This document shows positions 40,021-50,800 of a stretch of 64,000 nt of DNA, piece by piece. A program made the position numbers and the translations under genes. Source of the DNA: Volvariella volvacea V23 (Eukaryota; Basidiomycota; Agaricomycetes; Agaricales; Pluteaceae); contig KB722737.1 of the NCBI GenBank assembly GCA_000349905.1, positions 829,327-893,326 on the forward strand. Direction: 5' to 3'. The notes under the pieces are model-generated. The model made no database searches and was not told the DNA's origin. It saw only the letters and a list, made by a program, of their open reading frames with translations. Each line of letters opens with the position of its first letter. Positions within the stretch are counted from its first letter, which is position 1.

Positions 40021-40250
40021 TTATAAGAACCGCCTCAATGGCCAAGCCTGCCAGCTGCCGACCCCCTGATTGATTTCAATATCCAACTCCTCATCCTCAA
40101 ACACCTCGAAAGCATAAGAAGCCCCTTCACTCACTTCCAGCTCGTCAATGGTAACAAATTCAAGGCATGCCACACCTTCCGGAGGATCGGGGTGATCCTT
40201 CTTCCACCACCTTGACTGAATGGGGTCCACAACACCCGAGTCAGACAAAC

Positions 40251-41573
40251 CTACCCAGCCAGGGACCAGGTGTATGTCCTCCAGGTTTGGATGTAGTAAT
40301 TCTTTTGCATGGCATTGGGCGTTGTTTTCACTTGTGTCACGGTATGGTTCCTCGGATGCAGCACTGTTACTTCGCTCTCCCTCTGCATGCTCCTACCACC
40401 AGTTTGATGCTTCTTCGACCTGTCGACTGTGAGAGCACGAGTCAGCTCTTCGCAAACTGTTACTTCGTACCACTCCTCTGGGAAACGCTCGTCTATCACA
40501 TCAGCGACCTTGAGACACTGTATGAAGGGCTGAGCACGAAGGTATTGAATCAAATTATCTGCTCCCACTGCGACTTCCCAGAATGATAGCCTCGTCAAGT
40601 TACAATGCGAACGAGTCAACATGTCTAGGAAGCGATCGTGAGGCCAAGGATCGACGTTCCAGTCTTCATCTTCCGCCCCAGTCTCAAGCCACAGTGTCGA
40701 CACCTCCAACGTCGTAAGAGCTGGCAGGTTCAAATACAGGAAGAGCTCATCCAAACCAAAGTCACCCCCGATGTTTCCAAAGAGCATAACAAATACGGCA
40801 GTGCGCAGGCGCGGCAGCGTTATTAGCCCTGAAGTAAATCCTGGTTCACTGGATCCAATGCTGTGGCACTTGAGCATCTCTACATTTCTACACCTGTCAA
40901 GGATCCCAATGACTTGGCTCGCTGGAACAGTGGAAAACTCCAAAATGGTGATGTTGGCCCAAGTGAACCGCAAGTGGTCGACGTCTATCAGGTAAAGGAA
41001 TGAAAGATGCTGGAGTGAGGGTGCCCCTTCAAAAGCATCCAGATTGGTTGGCAACTCGTCGGTGAGAGCCATGTGGAGGTGCTCCAACATTGCAAATTGG
41101 CCTTTCGCGACTTTGATCTTCTCCCAATCCTCTGCATTGCCTCTTAGGGATACAGATCGCCAGCGGTTGGCATGAGGAAGCAGGACGTCGAATATGGGAT
41201 CCGATTCCATCTCGGGAACGATGTAAACGTGGACGTTGAGAGGCGTTTGCTCGGAACGTTCCAAGTAAGTCTGCACAAGGTCGAGGGCAGGTTCAATGTC
41301 CTTCTCCTCCTTGAGTATGATTCGAATATAATTCCATAAGGTTGGATACTTGAGGGCCACTGCCCGCCAGTGTCTGCAGACGTGAGAGAATGCGTAGCAA
41401 TTCTTCTCCCTTTCGCCGGAAACAAGTAGGCATAGTAAGAATATGCCCGAAAGAATTTCGTTTGGAAGCTGAAATACAGGAGCATTTTGTGTGGGTGACT
41501 CGAGCGAATGGTAAGTGTCAATGGGAGGCTCCTGGGCCGCTGTTGGCTGGATGTCATCATCTTGTGCACTCAT
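40251..41573 (-). CDS. F-box-like protein, C-terminus frameshifted
   Basis: Single-exon frame of 440 residues. The F-box is PVFQLPNEILSGIFLLCLLV, then NCYAFSHVCRHWRAVALKYP TLWNYI, the common form in Agaricomycete F-box/LRR-like proteins that would recruit substrates to an SCF ubiquitin ligase. It is followed by degenerate leucine-rich repeats (LEHLHMALTDELPTNLDAFE, PSLQHLSFLYLIDVDHLRFT, LPALTTLEVSTLWLETG). The frame stops at 40251, but the neighbouring frame, open from 40392 down to 40021, reads ELLHPNLEDIHLVPGWVGLS and CLEFVTIDELEVSEGASYAF. That is the true C-terminus by comparison with the tandem copy (LPSLKDLHLIPGRVGLSDAD, then LQSFTIDELDVSEG). So an indel of 1 or 2 bases lies near 40392-40410. 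It may be mutation, assembly error or a non-canonical intron. Confidence 0.75.
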   Translation of the reverse strand: MSAQDDDIQPTAAQEPPIDTYHSLESPTQNAPVFQLPNEILSGIFLLCLLVSGEREKNCYAFSHVCRHWRAVALKYPTLWNYIRIILKEEKDIEPALDLVQTYLERSEQTPLNVHVYIVPEMESDPIFDVLLPHANRWRSVSLRGNAEDWEKIKVAKGQFAMLEHLHMALTDELPTNLDAFEGAPSLQHLSFLYLIDVDHLRFTWANITILEFSTVPASQVIGILDRCRNVEMLKCHSIGSSEPGFTSGLITLPRLRTAVFVMLFGNIGGDFGLDELFLYLNLPALTTLEVSTLWLETGAEDEDWNVDPWPHDRFLDMLTRSHCNLTRLSFWEVAVGADNLIQYLRAQPFIQCLKVADVIDERFPEEWYEVTVCEELTRALTVDRSKKHQTGGRSMQRESEVTVLHPRNHTVTQVKTTPNAMQKNYYIQTWRTYTWSLAG

Positions 41574-42054
41574 GGCCACCAGGATCTGACAGGAATTGAC
41601 GGTACAGGATACTGGTGGACGCTGGGAGGCTCTCAGTGGCGACCAGGCTCCTTGCCTGGATTGAGTGATTTTATACCGGGCTCGACGCCCCCGTTGATAG
41701 TCAGTCGCTCACGATGATAAGCCCACTAGATAAATCTAGTTTGAAACCGTCGTGTTTTATAGCAACCTGCAGAACGCAATTCAATGCCTGGAAATAGAAC
41801 TGGAATTAGGGTTGAAATCACATCCCGCGGATTTAGATTCCACCTCCACGAGTCACCTGTGCCTATTCTTGAGGCATTATTTACCTTCAGTATATAACTG
41901 GGTATCATAGTTCTATGCCCATCATGCCCACCTAATCATCACCTCAGTGACCTCACGAGAAAAGTAGACTGCAATGTGATCTTGAACAACAATAACAGCC
42001 ACGGAAACACATCTGTTGGGCACCAACTAATGGAATGCTCATTAACAGAGATAT
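41574..42054. other. spacer between F-box tandem copies
   Basis: No coding sequence recognised; probable promoter of the upstream-reading 41573 gene and 3' flank of the pseudogene. Confidence 0.4.
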
Positions 42055-43554
42055 TCATTCCCTCTTCATCGAACACACCAAAGGCATATTGCCCTCGCTG
42101 ACATCTAGCTCATCGATAGTAAAAGATTGAAGGCGCGTCATGTTGTTCGGAAAGTTAGGGTCATCGCGTCCCCACCCCCGGGACTCAATTAACTCCACGA
42201 CGTCTGCGTCGGACAAACCTACCCGGCCGGGGATCAGATGCAAATCCTTCAGGCTCGGGAGCAAGGGTTCTCTCGTATCTGGCTGTGCATTAATTTCATG
42301 GTTGGTTTCTTCAGTCATAATACTGTCGCCCCCTTCTTGGGCAGTTCCCCCGACATCCGTGTCATGTTCTTCACTCGGACTACCCCTCTCTGGCGTATCG
42401 ACAGTGAGAGCCCACACCAACTCCTCGCCAACTGTGACTCGTTATAAATGCTCTGGGAACCGCTCATCCCTCATGTCGGCGACTTTGAGATACTTTATAG
42501 AGGGTTGAATCCAAAGGTATTCAATCAAGCGCTCTGTCCCCACCACGACCTCCCAAAGTGACAGCCGTTTCAACCTACAGTGTGAACGAATCAACTTATG
42601 TAGGAAGTGGTCGTGAGGCCAGATATCGACCCTCTATCCTTAATCCAGCTCGTCAACCACTCTGTCGATACTTCCAATGTCGTAAGCGCAGGGAGGGCCA
42701 GGAAGGGGAGCAGGTGATTGAGCATAAAGGAGCTACAGAAGTCGGGGATTCGACGGGGAAGGGCATAACGAATACGGCGGTGTGTAGGCGCGGCAGAGTT
42801 ATTTGTCTTAGAATGGCTGGTGGTCGAGAGACAGTGACACCGTGAAACCTGCACATCTCGACGTTCTTATATCTATCGAGAACCTTGATGATTTCGTCAG
42901 CTGCAATTCCGGAGAGTTCCAAGGTAGTGATGTTGACCCAAGTAAACCGCAGGCGCTCGACTTGAATGCCTACGAAGAAAGCAAGGTGCCGGAGTGAAGG
43001 TGCGCCTTCAAAAGCGTCCAGATCGAATGTTAAGGTGCTAGTGACCACAAGGTGTGGGTGCTCCAGCATAGAAAACTGGCCTTTGGTGGCCTGTACTTTC
43101 TCCCAATCTGCCGCTGACCCCTTCAAAAATACGGTCCTCCAGCGACTGGCGTGGGGGAGCATGATATCGAACAGAGGGTCCGATTCCACGTCGGCGATGT
43201 TGAAAATGTGAATGTTGAGGGAATTTGTCCGGAATGTTCCAGATGAGTCCGCACAAATTCGACAGCTGGTCCAATGTCCGTCTCGTCACGAAGTTTAAGT
43301 CAGATGTAGTTCCATAATGTGGGATTCTCAAGAGCCACCACTCGCCAATGTTGGCAGACGTGAGAGGACGCATAGCAATTCTCTCTCTCTCTGCCACTTG
43401 AAGCAAGTAGACATAGTAAGAATATGTCCGAGACAATCTCGTTGGGGACTTGAAGTACGGGAGCATCCTAACCTAAGAGTGCTTGCGAAAAGCGGTTGGG
43501 GGGTTGTTGGGCCGCTTTGAGCTGGTCGCCGTCACCCGTTCGCTCTACATTCAT
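42055..43554 (-). pseudogene. F-box-like pseudogene, tandem copy of 40251-41573
   Basis: Colinear with the neighbouring F-box gene but broken. From the start (43554): MNVERTGDGDQLKAAQQPPN, then a TAG before DAPVLQVPNEIVSDIFLLCL LA (the F-box), then HVCQHWRVVALENPTLWNYI directly followed by TGA where the intact copy has CGA (Arg). A frame change precedes MESDPLFDIMLPHASRWRTV F, and the frame continues WVNITTLELSGIAADEII and LPRLHTAVFVMPFP. Another frame change leads to LPALTTLEVSTEWLTSWIKD. A TAA interrupts RDERFPEHL before RVTVGEELVWALTVDTPE, and the C-terminus LPSLKDLHLIPGRVGLSDAD is readable to 42055. At least three stops and two frameshifts make it non-coding. Confidence 0.85.
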
Positions 43555-44430
43555 TTCGACTTAGCCCGGGGTGAGTGAGATCGTGTTGGTAGGGATGGAG
43601 GAGTTTAAACAGCAACATAGAATGAATCAGATACTGACGAATAGGTGGAATTGCTTTCTGGGTTTCCGCAGGCCCGCTAGATGAGTTATAAACGATTCAG
43701 CGAGCCAAAAAACTTATAAGTCAGTTGATTCGTACCCCACAACAGTGTCCCGTTTCCCGAGTTGATTTTTAAAATATATGCCGGCGGCGATGCAAGGTGC
43801 CCCTATTTTAGACGACTGAATCGCGTCACTCGCTTCCAGTCAAGTCCACCATCTCGCCGACGCCATTGTTGGCCGTATCTCAAAGTAAATTTGATTAATT
43901 GCTAGTACCGTGCGCTCATCCAAGGCGTCACTTCTCTTGAACGCGAACGTGTCAGTGATCCACGCGTAAGGCCAACTAATCGCAACTGGTAAAGAATGTA
44001 GCCTCATAGCGCAGCTATCAAACACCTGAGAACGTTGGGTTTCGTATACTTGTATTCTAAGTATTCAGACCCAATTTCCAAGCGACCAAGAGGGGGACGG
44101 GTTTGCGTTGATGTTCCATGGAGTCGGAGTCCCGTCGCGATTCGCGATTGGCCTTATACCACCACGGCCATGGGTCAATGACGTGCCAGTGCCAGACCTC
44201 AGTCTCACAGGAGTGAGGAAAAGGCTTTGAAAGACGAGGGTGTATGGCATCTTGGATGATGCAGCATGCATTACTTGGCTTCCATCTGGGTGAGAAGATG
44301 ACATGGTTTGCATAAGTGAGGTATAAAATTACACATTGCAGGCGATAAAAAACTAAATATATAGGAACACACTGTACCAAAACCACCAAGCGTCCATGCA
44401 CCCACAATCACAACTCTCTGATCCCTCATG
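43555..44430. other. no gene recognised
   Basis: Between the F-box pseudogene and the membrane protein gene. A minus-strand frame at 44057-44407 has no recognisable content. Nothing else supported. Confidence 0.4.
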
Positions 44431-46294
44431 CTATCTTGTCTGAATCTGGGAATGCGCTATCGAGGCAGGTAGAGTTGAACCCCGATGTGGGGTGACTGGA
44501 GAAGCCAAGCTGGCGGACGGAAGCGAGTCCGAGATAACTTCCAGGCTGACCACAACTGTGGTCATCGGCGGCTCGTCGCCTCTCATTCGGCGGAATTTAT
44601 TGCGGCTGCGGCTGGCTGGGGTAGGATCGGTGGTGGCTGTCCTTTTTGTGTGTATGCTGGCTCCGTTTTCGATTGTAGATATCGAACGAGTTCGTTCGTT
44701 ATTATCCGTTATGGTTCTGATATTGATACCGTTCATACTTATACCAAATTCTTCGTAGAGCGTGAGTTCTCGGCGACCATTGAACCTAGGTTGTCAACGT
44801 CAGCTGACATGGGGGGAAATTGGAACTTGGGGTGCATACAATGTCATAAGCGTTAGCGGGTATACTATGACACACACAGTGTTAATGCGTAAATCGGTTG
44901 GCGAGTGTATGTGGCTTACAATTGGTCAATATGATGTACATGGCAATCCAAAGGTCTGAGAACGGCATTAGGACCATGAAGGCCAGTCGTGATTGTGGAT
45001 ACGTACTATTCTTTCGGTCAATGCCAAACTAAGAGCAATTGTTAGCTTGACATAGAACATAGACAATGGGGACTCACATTGACGGCAATTGCAAGGGCAA
45101 GAAAGCTAAGGGGATGTGAGTTCACCATTCCGTCTTATCTCATATATTAAAATACCGACCTAGTTAACGTTCCAGTTCCTGTAGAACATAGTGATTAGTT
45201 CCACGCACAGTGTGGTGCTCTTGTGGGAGGTTGAGACAGAAAGGTACTCACGTAGTGTCCAGGTTTCAAGCTGGTCAACGGCCCTGATTGTATTACTTTA
45301 AAAAAGAGTGGGTTAGTGCGCCCATATGCTTGTCCATGGGAACAGTCAACTCACCTCCCTATCGCAGAACTTTTCCCATGGTGCAGATATACCGCAATTG
45401 TGACTGCAATGGCTGCGTCGACGATGGCGGCAGAGGCCAAAAACGAAAAGACCAGCCAAGTATATTGGATCTGATGTTGGTTCTGAGCTTCCACGCTGTT
45501 GTACGGAAGACTTAAGGTNNNNNNNNNNNNNNNNNNNNNNNNNNNNNNNNNNNNNNNNNNNNNNNNNNNNNNNNNNNNNNNNNNNNNNNNNNNNNNNNNN
45601 NNNNNNNNNNNNNNNNNNATATATCAAAGTTCCAGCAAGCTCAAAGGTAGCCAGTAACCAGCAGATCATGGCCGACCAAAGCTTTTTGGAAAACCGGTAC
45701 ATCCGGTACGTAAATACAGCCTAAGGGATAACCGACGTTTAGAACTACGGGAGGTATGATAGATAGAATGAAGAAGACATACTTGCACGATGGACTGCAT
45801 CATTGAAGAAAACGTCATGGACAGTGGGATTGTCACGGGCATCACGAACTGGTCCGACGGCTCTCCGAGGCGTAAAATTGTCACTTGATAGAGACTCCAC
45901 AATAATAGGCCCGCGTGTGCGGTAGATAAGAGCCTAGAGTATACGCTGTCGATTTATGTCGTTGCAGCCAAGGGCACTGCACCTACCATAATATACCAAT
46001 CTATAGGCGTGCAAAGCAACCGCATAGTCAGTTAACGCCCAGTCATACTTGTCACGAAGCATTTCACCAATCCTTACAAGGAGTGGATGGCCAAGTGAGA
46101 CGATACCAAGATAGAACACTCACCACCACTCTGACATAGGTCACATCTTGCACATAATGCCGATAATACGAGACTGACGAAGCGATGATGACCCCATGTA
46201 GAACCATTGATGTGACAATCCCTAGTTCAAGAATACCAATCATATGGCGATCGAACGAAGTGTCATAACCGCCAACTGCTCCGGCATCCGACAT
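44431..46294 (-). CDS. DUF6534-like seven-helix membrane protein, gapped
   Basis: Hydrophobic helices occur in the order seen in the basidiomycete DUF6534 family: HMIGILELGIVTSMVLHGVI IASS then YYRHYVQDVTYVRVV; DKYDWALTDYAVALHAYRLV YY; PVTIPLSMTFSSMMQSIVQ, then YRMYRFSKKLWSAMICWLLA TFELAGTLIY; after the gap QYTWLVFSFLASAAIVDAAI AVTIAVYLHHGKSSAIGR; NTIRAVDQLETWTLRTGTLT SFLALAIAVN; FGIDRKNS and AFMVLMPFSDLWIAMYIILT N. The hydrophilic tail FNGRRELTLYEEFGISMNGI NI ends at 44431. Many small exons; the last junction does not close cleanly in phase, so the tail is uncertain. The 100-N gap removes part of the middle. The family's function is unknown; it is expanded in mushrooms. The start is the ATG at 46294. 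Confidence 0.6.
45519..45618. other. assembly gap (100 N)
   Basis: Exactly 100 N, the conventional length for a gap of unknown size. It interrupts the DUF6534-like gene. Confidence 0.98.
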
Positions 46295-47819
46295 TGTTCT
46301 GAAATTTGGACGGGAGTTGGTGGGTAAGGGGATGGTGGGATTTGGAGTGGGGTGGTGTTGGGGGTAGGTGATTGCTTTCCACAATTAGTGCCCGGCGCTC
46401 ATCAGAGTCAACGTAAGAGATAGAGTGGGAACGGCGTCAATTGCAAAAATGAAGGGAAAGGCTCGCCAGGTAGAGTTGGTGGGGTGTGAGCACGGCCGTT
46501 AATTCAGATGCAGGGTGGTAAAACCCAAGTCGTACCCTTGCCTCTATGGATTACGGGATGACGACGCATTTGTCCATCCGAGTCCGGGATGCCGCATGTG
46601 TTGCAACGAGCAAAATGAATCATAGGTCACTCCACCTTTTTTTCCTGCGCCTTCCGTCGACTTAACCCCATCCCTGTCTGTGGATTGGTCATGGCATTAT
46701 TTCTATACCTGTCCCCATCAGTGGATTACATGACCCCGCTGACCACATTCAGAGCCCAAGTGCAGCCAAAAGATGTCTACGAATGTGCTTGCAAGCGTTA
46801 CTGGGCCCGGCAGACCAATTAGGGGCCTTGGGTGTCCCTTGTGATACATCCACATGCTCAGGGGGATCTTATCCACCGTCATTAGCACGATCAGGCAGAT
46901 ATTTAAAGCAACCACACAACAACAAATGGAGTGCCATCGGTAAAATCTCTACGGGCTCCTCTCCGCTCTAGGAGTGAAGCGATTCTGAGTGGACCCATCA
47001 TAAATCGCCTATAGCATTCAAGCACATGAGGCGTAGGAGGCGTAAATACGTGTTTATAGACCCACTCGGAAATTTTTTCTGTTGAAACCAGGACGTAACA
47101 ACGCTCAAGAAAACTGACTTTGATGGAAGGGGAATCCATACGCTGGTCTAGTGATCTCTACCAGGGACCGAAGCCCAGACTCAGGCGTTGATCATGGTGG
47201 GGTCGTATCCCCTGTGGGCATACTGCGTCTTTCCACAACCTGACGTGAATCAGAAGATTGATGTCCTGTGCGTGAACTTGGTTGTCCTCTAGCCGATGTC
47301 GTCCGAACACCTCTGCAGTGTGAACTGAATGCAAAGCCCCAGCAATATACCCATCCAGGCGCTTCTTTTAAAGCTCGTACATGAACGTTCCACGAATGGC
47401 AGAGCGCCAGAATGAATGAGAGACAAATAAACCACACAGATTTATGAAATACCCGGCATCCAGATTAAAAGCCGCTCGGCTGTCGGAGTTCTCATGACAA
47501 GGTTGACAGAGTGCAAAAGCGTAATCCAAAATCGGGTACCGTACTTGAAGCGTGCACAGGAAGTGAATCGCATTTATGTACACATTTGTATGCTCTAATG
47601 TACAGTCATTGTGAAAGCGCAGATCGAAATCGGGTAGTAGATAGCAATGGGATTTGACAAATTGAGCGCGATGGTATGCGAGTGTTGGGTGCAAATGAAG
47701 ACAGGTTTTGAAGATGCAGTTCTAAAGCTTCCTCCCAGAAGAGTCCAGACGAAATAGTAGGCAGTGAAGGGCATACATAAACTGCCCTGTCACCAGCGAA
47801 AGAGCACGAAACCACCCAC
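46295..47819. other. no gene recognised
   Basis: About 1.5 kb between two minus-strand genes. Frames of up to 108 codons are present on the minus strand (47368-47694), with Cys and aromatic residues but no motif I recognise and no clear exon partner. Confidence 0.4.
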
Positions 47820-50800
47820 TCAACTGGCATAATGCCGCCATATCTCCTCCAATTTTCCATGCATGCCCTCGTACCTCGTCTTATAATCAAGCAATTCTCC
47901 ATCCTCCATAATCATGTCCTCGTTGATAGTCAGATCCTCTTCCTCTCCCTCCTCAATGTCACCATCAAAATTAAAGTCAAAGTCTTCACCTTCTTCCAAC
48001 TCATCCTCAACCTCCTCCCCTTCTTCTCGTCGCTGCTTTGCTTCGTTATCGCTGTCAACGTCCATATCCGAATCGGTCGAAGATCCTGTCTCCTCTCCTT
48101 CCTTCTTCTCCTTCTGTTTCTTCACCTTTCTCGGTATTTCCTTTCCTTTCCGTTTCCCGTTCACGCTGCCATTTTCCTTCAACATCTTTTCTTCCCTGTG
48201 CATAGCTCTAAGCAGCGTCGTGATCATCTTTTTCTGCGCAGAAAGAGTGGAAAGGGTAGTAAGGTAGTCCGGATACGACTTGTCGTATTTCCGTCGCAAC
48301 GCCTTGTGATTGATAGGATGCGGAGGAAGTCCTGGATTTGAAGGTTCCTGTTTGACTTGAGGTGGAGGTGATTCAGATTTTATTCTGCCATTCGTGGCAC
48401 CATTGACGTGAGATAAAGAAGACGCCCCTGCTCGACTGGATTCACCACTATAAGCCCTCTCCATGTGGCCGTTGGTGGAAGCCCCATTAATCTGAATACT
48501 AGGCTTCGATTGATGACCACGAGGAGTTCCAGGGATGGAGACATCCCTACTCTCCGATTTAACGTGGCCAGGTACAGACAGAGGTGTCGGGGCGGAAGCT
48601 GTTACGTTGGCCTGATACCTCGAGCTTGACCCGGAGGCAACGGATGGGGTGGTATTTCTTCGTCTCTCTTTCTCTTTCTCTTCCTTTTCTCTTTCACGCT
48701 CTCTCACCCGTTCGCGCTCTCGCTGGGCCTCCTTTTTTTCCTTGTCCTTCTCCCTCTCGCGTTCGCGCTCCCTTTCTCGTTCCCGTAGTTCTCTCTCCTT
48801 CTCTCGGGCTGTGAGACCAGATGAGCCAGCAGGAGTGCCACTGGCCCTTTCCTTCTCTTTATTCCGCAAGGGTGGAGCACGGGTAACACCTTCATCCTCG
48901 GAGCTGGTGTATATCGGTGACCCTCTTTTCAACTTGCTCTTGGTGGGCTTCGTTGTGGGCTTAGACGAGGATCCTGCACCTACATTTGGAAATTTAGCGT
49001 GTTTGCTTCTATATTAATGCAAATGTGATATTACCTGTTCCTTGGCGTTCACGTCTGTCACCCTCCTGTTGACGAGACAAAGACGCAGAACTGCTTTTCA
49101 CCGTTTTCGGTATACGTCCCTCATTGTCAGCCTTGGGACGGTCCCGTTCTCTTTCCCGCTCGCGATCCCGTTGCTTCATTGGCGAAGGCGAAGCCTGTGG
49201 TGGTGGAAGAGGCGATGCGACTCTATCCCTTTCCCTCTCCTTCCCTTTAATACTCTCTTTATCCCGCTCTCTCTCCCTATCTCTTTGACCGTCACGATCT
49301 CGCTCTTTTTTAACACCATTAACTGCAGTTCCAGAACCGGAGCTTTTGGCAGCACTTGGGCCTCCAATCTTGTCCTTCCCTCTCTCCTCTCTGTCTCTCC
49401 CCCGCTCCCTCTCCCTTTCTCTCTCGCGCTCTCTTTGACTTAATGCAGTCGTCATCCCAACTTCAGGTTTCTTAGGCAGTCCAGAAGACCCGGGTACGTT
49501 CTTTCTCTTCATTTCTGCGCTTGCGCTTGCAGCACCACTTCCACTGCCGGTAGTAGTAGCGTTGGCAGTTTTGCCAACTCTTTCTCCTCTGTCTTTTTCC
49601 CGCTCCTTTTGCTCCCGGCTCTTCCCACTCCTCTCTCTTTCCCTTTCCCGCTCCCGCTCCCGCTCTCGATCACCCACAACACTCCCCGCAACTGAATAGA
49701 CATCCGAGTCATCCTCGATCTTCCGTCTCTTGACCACGTTCCCTCTTTCCCTTGTCTCCCCACCCGCTCCTTTGTTACCACTGCCACTCACATCCCTTTC
49801 GCGTTCTCTTTCGCGTTTTACACCAGCAATTCGTTCTCTATCTCTATCTCTATCCCTTACAGGATCTCTATCTTTTTCTTTAATTTTCCCAGAACGCTCC
49901 CGATCCCGTTCTTTATTCTTGTCCCTCACCCGCTCGCGATCGCGCTCTCGGTCTCTATTGGTAGACGAAGAAGACAGCTCTCCGTCTTCTCTGCTCGAAG
50001 GCGGCGGAGGGGGCGCAATGGCCTTCCTCTTGATGCCCGAAGTCTTCCCAGTACCAGCACTAGCACTGGAACCCTCCCCCGCTCCTGTTCGGGAGGTAGA
50101 CACGCCAGCTGCTTGAGCGATCATGTCTTCATCATCGTCAAACGAAGGAGGAGGCGGTCTCCTTCGTTCTTTTTCTTTTTCTTTTTCTTGATCCCTTTCT
50201 CGCTCGCGTTCACGCTCACGTTCTTGACGCTCACGAGCCTTTTGTTTCTCCTTCACAGCTCGTTCTCTTTCGAGTTCTTTCTCTCTTTCTCTTTCCCTCT
50301 CCTTCTCTCGCTCCTTCTCTCTTTCCCGTTCCCGCTCTCTCTCCCGCTCCCTTTCACGTTCACGTTCACGCTCGCGTTTCTCCCTCTCTGCCCTCTCTTT
50401 TTCCTTCTCTCTTTCCTTCTCTCTTTCTCTTTCCCTCTCTCTTTCCCTCTCTCTTTCCCGTTCCCTCTCCCTCTCCCTCTCTCGTTCCCTCTCCCTCTCC
50501 CTCTCCCCAGGCGTAGGCGTAGCATTCCCACTCCTCGGAACCGGACTCCTCCCAGACAGCGCAGCAACAGATGGCGACACCGACCGCGGGAGCAGCGCGT
50601 CCGGCAGCTTGTGGTGCAGATGGCTGGACTGGCTGTTCTTGATCTGGTACCCCGTCCCAGGGAGTCTGCGGTGTGGCTGGCCTTGAGCTTGGCCTTGTGG
50701 AGGAGGGGGAGGGAGGGAGTTGGTGGAACTAGAGCTTCCTGGGGCGGGTGTGGCAGATGTCGAAGCAGGTGCTGAATGCGAGTGCGAGTGAGACGGCGGT

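Noticed and set aside
47368..47694. 108-codon minus-strand frame downstream of the DUF6534-like gene
   Set aside because: Unrecognised, no splice partners giving a longer product and no conserved motif; kept as non-coding.
50113..50775. Long plus-strand frame rich in Leu, Phe, Ser opposite the ELL-like gene
   Set aside because: It is the complement of the Arg-Glu codon repeats; composition follows from CT-repeat DNA and there is no start context, domain or splice partner.
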